Origin: Dichomitus squalens LYAD-421 SS1
Taxonomy: Eukaryota; Basidiomycota; Agaricomycetes; Polyporales; Polyporaceae
Length of the DNA stretch: 64,000 bases
Direction: 5' to 3'
Assembly (NCBI RefSeq): GCF_000275845.1
Contig: NW_006766886.1
Location: 749,170 to 813,169 of the forward strand
A program made the translations under genes and the position numbers. The notes under the pieces are model-generated. The model made no database searches. It had not been told where the DNA came from and saw only the letters and a program-made list of their open reading frames with translations. Below, one piece after another: positions 33,768 through 43,487 of this stretch; the stretch's first letter is position 1, and each line of letters starts with the position of its first letter.

Positions 33768-35188
33768 AATGAGTGGTATGTTGGGCTAGGAAGTTCTAAA
33801 AAAAGAGTGCGGAGTCTATCGCGCAGCGAAAGCAGGGCAAAAGGTAGCCCGACGGAAGAAAAATATAGATATGAACAGAGGAAGGAAGAAACAGAGAACA
33901 GTCAGAGAGCTGGCGCAATGAAGCGCACCAGAAGAGACAACGAACGACCGATTCTGGGAGGAGAATGGGCTGCGGACCGTCCTTGCTGCGCTTTATATGC
34001 GAGCGTCGTAGTATACTATCCCATCTCTCCCGCCTGACTTCGTTCCGGTGCTCCCAAGAACTGAGCGGGTTTCACGAATATCAGACGAATGTGCCCCCAG
34101 CGGTGACGTAGCATCGTAAGGTCGCCATCGTGATAGCCTCAGAGTCCGAGGACAAGCCCGCTCATCCGTATGCACGCCGCAGCGGATCTGGAAAGCAGCG
34201 TGGCGACACATGAAATAGCGCCAAAACATCATGAGCCGTCGAACACCGCGAACAGGATGAGGCCATGATCACTCACCGAACACAGCCGAGTCGCCAAATT
34301 GCTAGGCGTTCCAAATCGAGCGCAACGTTGTGCGCGTGCTTGCAGATGACTGAAGGCACAGCGCAGCCGAGCGGGTACATACATAGGGATCTACAAGGGT
34401 CGATGGCGATTCTGAGTGCCTTCCTCCCCGAGCGGGCGCACGCCGCTCAACTTAGTGGTCACAGTAGGCGAAACATTGTTCATCGCGCCAACAACGGCGG
34501 GATCGAACTACAATCGCTGGGACTGGAAGGCCGTGCGTCTTGACGCACACGGCGAATAACACAGGCGGTCGCGCTGGGCTGCGACGGTGACGTGCGGATA
34601 GACAACCAACGAACTAGAGATGAGATTCAGTGGCCAACAATGCTAGCACTGGATCTGGTCAAGTCCACGCGCGCCCATAACTGATGGGGTATGAAACATG
34701 CGTACATTCCGCCGAACCGTGGTTGATTTTGACGCACTTCGCATTGGATAGCGTACCGCCAATGCTGCTGTTGGTACCGCTTGCCTTGAGTACAAGGTCG
34801 CCATCCGCTGAATTTGACGAGGGGCCAAGATAAGGAAGATGGCGACTGCAAGCGTGATGTCTCAGATATCGAGCAGCAACTGTTCCGCCTGGATGAAATA
34901 TTCGAAGTCTGTGACCCGGGGGTTGCGAGGAGAAATCACAGTGGGCGGAAGGTAGAGCTGGCGCTACAAGTCTTCGTTGTGATTTGACTGCCGCCCGCGT
35001 CGGCCGCTCACATGTGCAAGAGCAACAGGCGCGAATGCTATGCGAATGAGGTGTCCGTCCCACCGCCGAGGCCGGTCATGTCGATGGGAATGATAAAAAC
35101 CGTCGAGTGGAGGCTAGTATTGCGTGAGGGTAGACTATGAAGCTGGGGGCTCGAGGACAAAAGAGATTCCTCGGTGATGTGAAGAGAA
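33768..35188. other. Intergenic between AA14 copy 3 and CIA30
   Basis: About 1.4 kb. Holds the upstream region of AA14 copy 3 and the 3' side of CIA30. All open frames are under 135 codons and lack any motif or splice context. Nothing recognised. Confidence 0.45.
33992..33997 (-). promoter_or_regulatory. Possible TATA box of AA14 copy 3
   Basis: TATAAA on the minus strand about 225 nt upstream of the ATG at 33767. The distance is long for a fungal core promoter unless there is a leader of about 190 nt. Confidence 0.3.
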
Positions 35189-36219
35189 TCATAGTACCGG
35201 TGGCCTTTGCCACTGCGTACCATCTGTAGGTACTTTCTCTATTATCGAGGGCAGTTAGTTTACTATACGCGTGAGATACGGTCAATGTACCTAGGGCACT
35301 AATGTCTGTGACGTCCTCGATGTTGACCGCACTGATGGAATCGATACCCAGTTCATACGGACCTTCCACGCCGCTGTTCCCGCCTAATAGGGAGATTCCA
35401 ACGGTACGCACACGCTCACGGTACATCTGGACTTGATGGGGCACCAGCTCCCCGGCGTTGGTGAGTACGAAGTCCTTGAAAGGAATCTGGACAAAGAGCA
35501 CTGTCAGTGGACCATGGCGCCGCAACAGCATAACTACTCACAAAGACATCCTCCCAGCCGCCGTCGTCTCTCCTGAAGAACAATCGGTGTTGCCACAGGT
35601 CCGTTGTGATGGGTCCGTCCGTCTGCAGGTTCACGAAGTAGGAGTTGCGTGTTCTTGGGTGACCGAGTGCTCTCACACGCAGGGCGAGGTACTCGTGGTT
35701 CGAAACGTCTTCCGTCATCTCTCCAAAGAGGGTAGACCGAGGCTAGACAATGCAGATTTGTAACGAGAACCATGGAAGAGTAGACCTGCCGCACCTTGCT
35801 ACGGAAACCTGCGTAGCCTCCCCGAATCTGTCCTTCTAGGCCCCGTCTGACGGCCAAGCTCATTTCGCCCCAGAATTTGCCCGTCGGCTGGTTGACAGTG
35901 TTGCCATGAGGGGTGGCAGTTTTCTCAGTAGTCGAAGGCTTGGCAGTAGACTCGTCCAGTTCGAAGTGCACAGTGGACAGGCCTCCAACATCTGCGTCGC
36001 ACCCGGTGGCAAATTGGTTGATGTCTTCGCGACTGTTGAAGGTGAAAAGTCTTTTGGGTGCGCGCGATGGCTCTTCGGCGCCCTCCATGCGCAAGACTGG
36101 ACGAGGATCACTGTACCTCAACAGGTGCTCTGAGACATGACAGACGTCTGCGTACTGCGAGAGGCATTGTCACGGAGGAGCTTGCTGCTTCTATTGAGAT
36201 ATTGGCCGAGGCGCGACAT
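35189..36219 (-). CDS. Complex I intermediate-associated protein 30 (CIA30/NDUFAF1)
   Basis: Mitochondrial assembly factor for NADH:ubiquinone oxidoreductase. Minus-strand exons: 36219-36156, 36096-35786, 35742-35542, 35486-35291 and 35223-35189 (268 codons). Blocks typical of the CIA30 domain: LFTFNSREDINQFATGCDAD, GKFWGEMSLAVRRG, IRGGYAGFRSK, HEYLALRVRALGHPRTRNSY, FVNLQTDGPITTDLWQHRLF, WEDVFIPFKDFVLTNAG, MYRERVRTVGISLLGGNSG and GPYELGIDSI. The N-terminus (MSRLGQYLNRSSKLLRDNAS) is basic and Ser-rich, as for mitochondrial import. The first intron (GTACGC...GTCCAG) is required to connect it to RILRMEGAEEPSRAPKR. The protein is short at the C-terminal end but complete over the domain. Confidence 0.95.
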
Positions 36220-36691
36220 GGCGTGAGATGCAAACGAGGATGGGCAACGGTTGCACTGTTGCAGCTCGGGTTTGCAGTTGCGGTGAGCGGCAAGGCACAT
36301 GCGTTTACTCAACGTCATCGGCTTCGGTGAGCGTCTTTTCGTCTCTCTGTCCGTGACTGTCCACCTCTACCACACCCTGGCCCCGGGATATCCAACGCAT
36401 ACTGCAGCTGCCTGTACAACACCATCCCGAACACACTGTTTAGTGGACGTAGCTGGCGGACCTATGTGTTTCAGGCCAAGCGCCGCGGGGGAGCCAGTGA
36501 AATGGGACAGGGATGGGTGACGGGCTGACAATGATCGGAAGTCAACCACCTTCGGAGCCGTAAAAGCTCATGTATGTGTTGTTTTGTACTCTGGTTCGAA
36601 CCACCACGTCCTCGACGTGCGTCCGTCTCGAGCGGCATTCACACATTCTCTACTTTCCACGCCCACACGGCACTGACGTTCTTTTCTCGAG
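36220..36691. other. Divergent promoter region, CIA30 and mucin-like gene
   Basis: About 470 nt between two divergently transcribed genes. No separate gene seen; the C/T-rich stretch just before 36692 resembles a fungal leader. Confidence 0.45.
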
Positions 36692-39016
36692 ATGTTCCGA
36701 CGCCAGTCTCTACTTGGATTGTCCATTCTAGTCTTGACCTGTTCCTCCCCTACTCTCGGCGTTGTCGCAGAGCCTTCCTCATCTGCATCTGAATCGACAT
36801 ATCCGTCTCCAGCCTCCACCCCCGTCTCTACCCCAACGCCCCAGTACAGCTTGCTTGTCGCCAGCCCTACAGTCGACACTAGCCTTGTGCAGACGATTGG
36901 TCCTTCTTCAGCGGCTTATACGGACTCCAGTGATGCAATCAGGCCGCGAGCGCATAATGCTACGGTTTCGTCCGTAGTCGCAAGCTCCGTCGACAATCCC
37001 CAGGCCACTCCGACGATTTGGTCCCCTAAAGTTGCGGAGGACGACTCCATGACCACCAAACCTGCTGAAGCTGAAGCCTCTAAGCCTCAAATCCAGCTGG
37101 ATTCTACCTCGGAAACCGAACGTGGTTCTCACTCTAGATCTTCCAGCGGCACCGGCAAGGCATCCACCTCCACGGCTACATCTGGAACCCTCGAGCGCGC
37201 TGCTGCTTCCTCTACGGTCACTACGGCTTCTAGGGCTTCTGGGGTATCTGGTTCTAGTGCTCGACCCCTAGCTTCCTCTGCAGTCCATGTTACTAAGTAC
37301 TGGAATCCCGAATCGCACCCCCAAATCGCTCCCGCAAGTTCCATGCCAACGGCCTCGTCAGCTTCCCTGCAAGTCGTTCCACTTCAAGACGACTTCACGG
37401 CTCCTCCGCCTCAACCTGAAGGAGCAACCAATTCAGCCACAACTACCTCGATCTCAACATCTGCCCCCATTCCTGCGTCTACTGCGATTCTGGCCAACGT
37501 TCCCTTACTTTCCTCGTCCGACTCAATCTCAGCCTCAGATCCCTCCTCGACGTCTACTGCATCTGACTTGACATCAACGTCGATCTCTTCTCGTCCCATT
37601 CCTAACCTGGCGACTACCCGTGGCCTGGCCGTACCGACAATTCATGAACTCAGCGATCCCAATCCCAGATCATCCTCTGAGGCGTCCGAGAGGGCCAAGA
37701 GGACCGCCATTCTTGCCGGCATGCTTATACTAGGAACTTTCACCGCGATCGGTGGTGGAATCATCTGCTTCCGCTGCGGACTCCTTCCATGCTGCCACGG
37801 CAAAGACAGGAAGCCGCGTCACCCGTCGATGGAGCGCATCGTGGAGGAAGGCTTGAACGACCCTCCAAAGATCACCCGCGCAGAGCAGGACGAGAAGGTG
37901 GACACCTCGATCATCCCCGGCTCTCCTCCCGTCGCCATCCTCGAAGACAGCATCAACACGCTTCACCGCCAGCCCCACGCACACACTCTCTCATGCAGCA
38001 CTTGCCCGCCGGACTCGCTCAGCGGCGTGCGAGGCGGTGTCACGGGCGGCGCCAACCGCGATAGTACCGACAAGCAGGACTGGCTTCCCGAGCATAAGCA
38101 CCGTATGGCTGCAGACCTCGCGCGAGCCCTTTCAGGATCGGACGAGTGCGTGGCGAATATACTCTCGTCGACGGCGTTCACGAATGAACAATCCGACGGC
38201 TCACTGAACTCGGACGACGACAGGGACTCCGCGCGCTCGAGCGAAATGCGCGTCAGCACCGTCAGCAGCGGGACCGTCGCGAGCTTGCAACGGAACAGCG
38301 GCGCGAGCGTGCAACGGAACAGTGGCGCGAGCGTCGGCCCGCTGAGTGTGGCCGCGGAGAGCTACGTTTCGTGCGAGAGCGCGAGCAAGTACTCAGTCAC
38401 GAGCGCGCTCGACAGGGAGCGGGAGCGGATGGGGTCCGTCAGCGTGTCCATCGCGGAGGTCCAGGACGTGGACGCACGCGCCTCGGTCGAGGCTGTCCTC
38501 GCTGCCGCCGGCATCGGGAAACGGATCTCGCGGGGCAGTTCTGTGTCGACGTCGCCGAACTTGTCCTACACGTCCGCGACCTCGGGCGGGACGTCGGTCC
38601 TCCTCCTCACGCCCGAGCAGCCGGATTACACCCCGCTTGCGGACGCCGCGATCCCGTTTTGCGGGTCCGCCGCTTTCGAGGCCGCAGCTAAGGCGCGCGC
38701 CGTCGGAGCGACGGTGAACGTCAACGTCCGCGAAGGCGTGAATAACGACAGCGTGTGCATGGGCACGGAGGCGGGGTCGGAGTGGGAGTGGGACGTCGCC
38801 GCGGCATACGGCGCGCCGTCGTCTGGGCGGGCGTCGACGGCGTCGTCGGTTGCGATTACGATCGCGGATGCGCGCGCGTCTCCACCGACCACTGATGAGA
38901 GTGGGACCGGGCAGAGCGAGCTGGGGTCGGGTGAGGAGAGGAGGGGAGGGCCGAAGAGGACGAAGAAGAACGTGCGGGAGCGGAGGCCGACGGGCGTGGG
39001 GGGACGGTGCATATGA
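36692..39016 (+). CDS. Mucin-like single-pass membrane protein, single exon
   Basis: 774 codons without introns. The layout is a signal peptide at the start (LLGLSILVLTCSSPTLGVVA, residues about 7-26), then an extracellular part of about 310 residues dominated by Ser, Thr, Ala and Pro (likely heavily O-glycosylated), one transmembrane helix (ILAGMLILGTFTAIGGGII, about residues 340-360) followed by Cys-rich juxtamembrane CFRCGLLPCCHGKDRKP, and a cytoplasmic tail of about 400 residues with acidic and Ser-rich segments and a short internal duplication (QRNSGASVQRNSGASV). The organisation resembles fungal wall-stress sensors (Wsc/Mid2 type), but no WSC Cys domain is present, so this is an analogy only. 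The tail is GC-rich with strong codon bias. Unknown function. Confidence 0.8.
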   Translation: MFRRQSLLGLSILVLTCSSPTLGVVAEPSSSASESTYPSPASTPVSTPTPQYSLLVASPTVDTSLVQTIGPSSAAYTDSSDAIRPRAHNATVSSVVASSVDNPQATPTIWSPKVAEDDSMTTKPAEAEASKPQIQLDSTSETERGSHSRSSSGTGKASTSTATSGTLERAAASSTVTTASRASGVSGSSARPLASSAVHVTKYWNPESHPQIAPASSMPTASSASLQVVPLQDDFTAPPPQPEGATNSATTTSISTSAPIPASTAILANVPLLSSSDSISASDPSSTSTASDLTSTSISSRPIPNLATTRGLAVPTIHELSDPNPRSSSEASERAKRTAILAGMLILGTFTAIGGGIICFRCGLLPCCHGKDRKPRHPSMERIVEEGLNDPPKITRAEQDEKVDTSIIPGSPPVAILEDSINTLHRQPHAHTLSCSTCPPDSLSGVRGGVTGGANRDSTDKQDWLPEHKHRMAADLARALSGSDECVANILSSTAFTNEQSDGSLNSDDDRDSARSSEMRVSTVSSGTVASLQRNSGASVQRNSGASVGPLSVAAESYVSCESASKYSVTSALDRERERMGSVSVSIAEVQDVDARASVEAVLAAAGIGKRISRGSSVSTSPNLSYTSATSGGTSVLLLTPEQPDYTPLADAAIPFCGSAAFEAAAKARAVGATVNVNVREGVNNDSVCMGTEAGSEWEWDVAAAYGAPSSGRASTASSVAITIADARASPPTTDESGTGQSELGSGEERRGGPKRTKKNVRERRPTGVGGRCI

Positions 39017-39336
39017 AGACAGTTGTAGGCCCTGTCGCGTTTGGGGGGAAGAAGGTCATGGTCGTACGTGGGTAGAAGGTGGTTAGTCCGGAATGCTGGT
39101 GACGGGGCATGCCACGGTCTTGATCGGATCGAGTTGTATGGCTTGCAGCTCACTGTCGTATTTTGCGAGTGGCTTCATATCACCGCATTCATTCACTCCT
39201 CCCTATGTCGAGGGGTGCACGAATAATGACTTGTTCCGGTCGGGAACACCTGTGTGTGTCTCGGTGCTTGCTCGAGAGACCCGGGTCCTAATTGTGAATG
39301 ACGATATGCGATACAGAGGTCGTATAATTCCTGCGG
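39017..39336. other. Convergent intergenic region
   Basis: About 320 nt between the 3' ends of the mucin-like gene and the MFS transporter gene. Nothing recognised. Confidence 0.5.
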
Positions 39337-40983
39337 TCAAGCTCGCCACAACCACCTTCCCTTGTCCCGAGCGTCCAGCCAGCGAACGTAGGCTACACAA
39401 ACACCAGACGCCAGTAGAAGCACGCCATCGAAAATCACTACGTCATTATACCTCGTCTTGAGACCGTTAATGCTGAGAAGTTTGCTCAGCCGCGAGGGCG
39501 TTGGTGTGCCGCCCCGAGAGTGGCTTCCAAGGATGACACCAGCGATAGGAGCCCCGAACATGACGCCGAGGCCGCGGACGAGCTGGAGGACCCCGTTGAC
39601 GCTCGAGTAGTTCTGCACGCCGTATAGTTCTGATATGGTCGATGGCAACAGCGCGTTGTAGCCCCCTGAGAGGATGCCGTAGAGCACGACGAATGCCGTG
39701 AAGCGGGAACGGTCCGAATCATACCACAGGGCAAATACGGACACCGCGGTGAGGATGATCTGGGATAGGTCGTTAGGTCCAGGGTCGGTGCCATTGAGCA
39801 CAGGGGAACGGCTTACACTCAAGACCATTGTGTTTTGACGTCCCACGCGATCCGCGAGGATCCCCATCCCGACCCTTGAGAGGCTGTTCACGCCATTGCA
39901 TATGGCCAGTAACGTACTGCTCGTCCCGCTTGTGTATGAGAGTATCGAGACGGAGTATGTCGTAAGGTAGTATATGGGTATGTTGTATCCGGCGGCCTGC
40001 AGAAATGCACCGATGCACTAGTCGCAGGAGTAAAATCAGGTCTCCCTCATGATACGCCCGAAAAAAGCCCAGCGGCATACCTGCAGAACAAACGTGCCGC
40101 GCTTCACTAGCGCCATGCTGATCCGACTCTGACCAGTTGCACCCGCGGCGGCGGCGTGCTTCCTGGTTAATACCACAGAGACGGGAATACCCAACACGAA
40201 GTTCCATACGCCCAAAACGCGGAGGACCCAGCGAATGCCAAGACGACTCAAGAGGATGTTGAATACTGGGGACATGACAAGACCGCCCACGCCACTGCCG
40301 GAGAGGACAATACCCATTGCGGCACCCCGGTTCCGGTTGAAGTACGCAGGCGTAACGGACATGACAGGGAAGTAGTACATGCTGGTGCCGATCCCGTAGA
40401 GCAGTCCCTGCGTCAGGTACAGCTGCCATAGCTGTAGCATGCCAATCAGTGTATATTCTGGAGGAATCCCATCCGGAACCGGGAGCGGGAAGGTACGAAC
40501 CTCGTTGCAGAAACTACCCAGGATAAGGCCCAAGCCCATGAAGAACGCGCCGGCAAGAGAGATGAGTTTGATGTTGCCGAGGTGGCCAATCATTGGGTTG
40601 ACAAAGATGCCGCCGGCCCAGGTGAGTCCACTGCCGATAGTCCCGACGAGAGACACAAGAGCGTCCTGCCCTTCCGCACCGCGAATATTGGTCTCGGGGG
40701 AGGTGTAGAATTCCTGCAATTAGAATGCTTAAGATAGGTTCCAATGGATATGATGCTGACGTACTTGTAAAATACTATAAATTGTATTGGTGCCGAAGAC
40801 ATGGAAGGTCATATTGAAGCCCGCAAGGACTAGGAGGCACTGATACATGCGAGTTGGTTCTTCTGGGACAGGATCATTGATGACTTCGGACTGTGAGACA
40901 TCACTTCCGAGTCCCTCTGAGTGGCTAGCGAGGCCAGAAAAAGTACGGAGGGTAAGGTTATCCTCGCCAGATCTAGAGTCCAT
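39337..40983 (-). CDS. MFS transporter, monocarboxylate porter (MCT) type
   Basis: Minus-strand exons: 40983-40765, 40713-40081, 40017-39817 and 39759-39337, giving 491 codons with all phases closing. Hydrophilic N-terminus, then about 12 membrane helices. Landmarks: LVLAGFNMTFHVFGTNTIYS, EFYTSPETNIRGAEG, SLVGTIGSGLTWAGGIFVNP, LTQGLLYGIGTSMYYFPVMS, AYFNRNRGAAMGIVLSGSGVGG (the typical fungal MCT loop), QAAGYNIPIYYLTTYS, SRVGMGILADRVGRQNT and VVLYGILSGGYNALLPSTIS. These match the fungal relatives of mammalian SLC16 transporters. The substrate is uncertain: monocarboxylates, riboflavin and others are known for fungal members. The central loop is short, so this is not a drug:H+ antiporter. Confidence 0.93.
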
Positions 40984-42123
40984 GGTGGTTCCAGATCAAG
41001 ACACATTCTTGGTCGCGTACGACATGCCATACTTATGAGTAGCCTGACTCGTGCCACGGTCGGGGCTACTCGGAAAAGTCAGGCCATGAAGCGCTATGTC
41101 CGGACCAGACCGCGTCTAAATAGCCGCAATTCAACTTGGTAGCCTTGTTACAGTAAAGGACTCCATCAAAGGCTCGCACTTACTTGCACGCCTTCGGTGA
41201 GCAATCTTGCTCGTTTCTGTACACCTTTGTAAGCCGATATATTGTAACATAACAATGTCAATGATGGAAGTTACCCGCTGTTGACGAAGTCGGAGTCGTA
41301 GTTACAAAGACATACAGGATAGAAAACTCCGTCATGAGGTCTCTCAGCGCTCAGTACTATATCATCGGTAGCCGGGGCCGTCGGCCGACCCCGCTCGGTA
41401 CCAGTATGTAAGCAAGGCATCGTGTCCGATTCTAGATTGCGATCATCTGTGTCTGCCACCAACAGGAAGTTTCATCGTCTAAACTCGCGAGAAGGCCTTG
41501 TATTCAACGAGATGCCGCTTAGGGCATATTGAAACATGAAGTTCAGGCAACGCGAGCGGACTGGCGAGTGTGAGTGGCTATGAGCGCAGGTCTGCTTGCA
41601 TCTTATGATGACCGTTCGATGTCTTGGCCACCATAGAGCGACCATATATATTAGATCCTGTAGCAAGACAGAGGGTCAGCGTGGACGAAATTTCGGCGCG
41701 AGGTTGAGTGCGGGCACACTTCCCTGGCTTGCACACAAGCACCGTATGGGTATCAGGACACAGCTGAAGCGGGCGGTGTGAACCAGTCCGGCACAAATAG
41801 CAGTAGGCCAGAGACGCTCTGGGCGTGTACTGTCGTCCTTGGTGCGTGTCCTCATAATCCACTTACTTCTCTTCTGGAGACCCCCAATCGTCGGGTGTGC
41901 CCCTTGAGGTTCCCACCGCGCGTCGGCTATGCAATACCAAGCTATTAAGCTGTGTAATCTCGTTCATTCCTGTGTTTGCTCACGGACAGCTTGCATACAG
42001 ATCACAATGGCACCGCGCTCACGGTGCCGCTTTGCTAGAGTGCATATCGGCACTGCTACATGGGGAAGTGGTTCTGCTATAAAGTATCTATACACCCTTC
42101 ACTAACCCCGTCTGCAAAGACTC
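40984..42123. other. Intergenic, 1.1 kb
   Basis: Upstream region of the MFS transporter and of the small membrane protein gene, which point away from each other. Open frames are under 95 codons and lack motifs. Nothing recognised. Confidence 0.45.
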
Positions 42124-43061
42124 ATGTTCCCTCTGCTATACACATCCACACCCTCAAGATCTCGCCAACTCGCAGTAGGTATCGCAACGTGTATGCTGAC
42201 GGCGGCGCGCTCATGGACCGTGCCCGTCTTCAACACCGCACTTATGACGCAGATGCCCTCTATTTCAGAATCTCAAACCGTGTACACACACGCACTAGAG
42301 CTCCCAACAATTATATTCCCTCCCGCCTCAAGACCTCAGTCCACGACTCACGGCCATGTTGATTTCTCGCTAACCCCGGCCAGAGCTACTACGCGTCTAT
42401 CACCGTACGTTCCCAGGCTTGCGTCGGATGCGTCTATGGACCTCGAAGCCAATATCGACGCCAAAGCGACTGTCCAAAGACCTGCGATACGCTCAGCGAT
42501 GTCTTTGAGCCACAGCGACACCCTCCCCACCATCTGGGCTATCTTCGTTGCAATCTGCTTCATAGCCCTGAGCTGCACGATCGTCATCTTCGCTATCAGC
42601 TCCATCCTCACGCTGTTGGGCGCACACCTGCTCTCGGAGAACCCGGCCTTCCCCCCAATCATCACCTGGCGGCACATGCTCGCAGCAGGGGCGATCGGCA
42701 GCGCCATCCTCGGCACGTTCATCGCTCTGGCGATCGTCACCATCTGCGCAGACGTTCTGCAGCACGCGCCAATCAGCGTGGTCCTGCTGTCATGCTCAAT
42801 AGCGAGTGTGTTCGCGTTCGCGCTCGGGGTGGCTGGGTTCCCGAGGAGCGTTGTGCTATCCCTTTTCACTGGCGGAACACTCTGCTTGCGAGCGCCGAGG
42901 GCATATTGGGGTTGTGCTTTTTCGTGTTGATCTGCATGGCTGCGTTGTTCGTAGGTTCTGTGGCTCTGAGCTCGGCGCAACTATCGAGGCCCGCAAGCAG
43001 CTGTAGGCAATCCCGAAGCGGCACCGCGTCTGCCTGTGTGAGCGCATTGCGTCGCTTGTAG
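42124..43061 (+). pseudogene. Small polytopic membrane protein gene with a frameshift
   Basis: Family not recognised. Frame one (42124-42930) encodes an N-terminal part without clear motif and then three hydrophobic helices: AIFVAICFIALSCTIVIFAI, MLAAGAIGSAILGTFIALAI and VVLLSCSIASVFAFALGVAG. It continues SLFTGGTL and then runs into non-membrane sequence and a stop. A second frame takes over at exactly this point: LLASAEGILGLCFF then VLICMAALFVGSVALSSAQ, an obvious fourth helix, to a stop at 43061. No GT-AG intron fits between them; two extra bases (CT) or one missing base near 42885 explain the shift. It could be a real pseudogene, a truncated allele or a sequence error. The start is uncertain. 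The antisense frame (42348-42980) is a shadow. Confidence 0.6.
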
Positions 43062-43487
43062 ACCTCGTACCGTGGCCATACGGAACCCATGGGCCTTGGG
43101 GCATAAATGTATGTGACATTCAATCTATGCTGAAGGCATGCAGAGTGTCCAGAAAATGGTACAGCTCTTACGAAATCCGAGTTCCAGGAAATGAATAGTC
43201 AGAGGGAACTCTACACTTAAATCTACGGTATGAACGTACTTATACCGTGGTCAGTGGGAACTGGCGAACCCGGTCCAGGCGTCAAGGTATGATACACGGG
43301 CACCGTTACGTGACTGCGAGAGGGTTCTGAGTAGGGAGCGATCCTTGCACAGTACTCATCATATTCCTACCCCTACAACAAATAGTTGAATTGCGAAAGC
43401 CCGTATTGAACGTTCCTATCGCTCCTCAAACTCCGTGTACGTGTCGCGTCCCGACTCACATTGACAGTGCAGCGAATTATCCGCCTA
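43062..43487. other. Convergent intergenic region
   Basis: About 425 nt between the 3' end of the small membrane protein gene and the 3' end of the aspartic protease. Nothing recognised. Confidence 0.5.

Noticed and set aside
36585..36605. GGTTCGAACC as a tRNA T-arm
   Set aside because: The palindrome matches the T-loop word, but no D-arm, anticodon arm or acceptor stem fits around it.
42348..42980. 210-codon antisense frame at the small membrane protein
   Set aside because: Composition is that of a reversed hydrophobic gene (many Arg, Met, Ala); the plus strand shows clear membrane helices.
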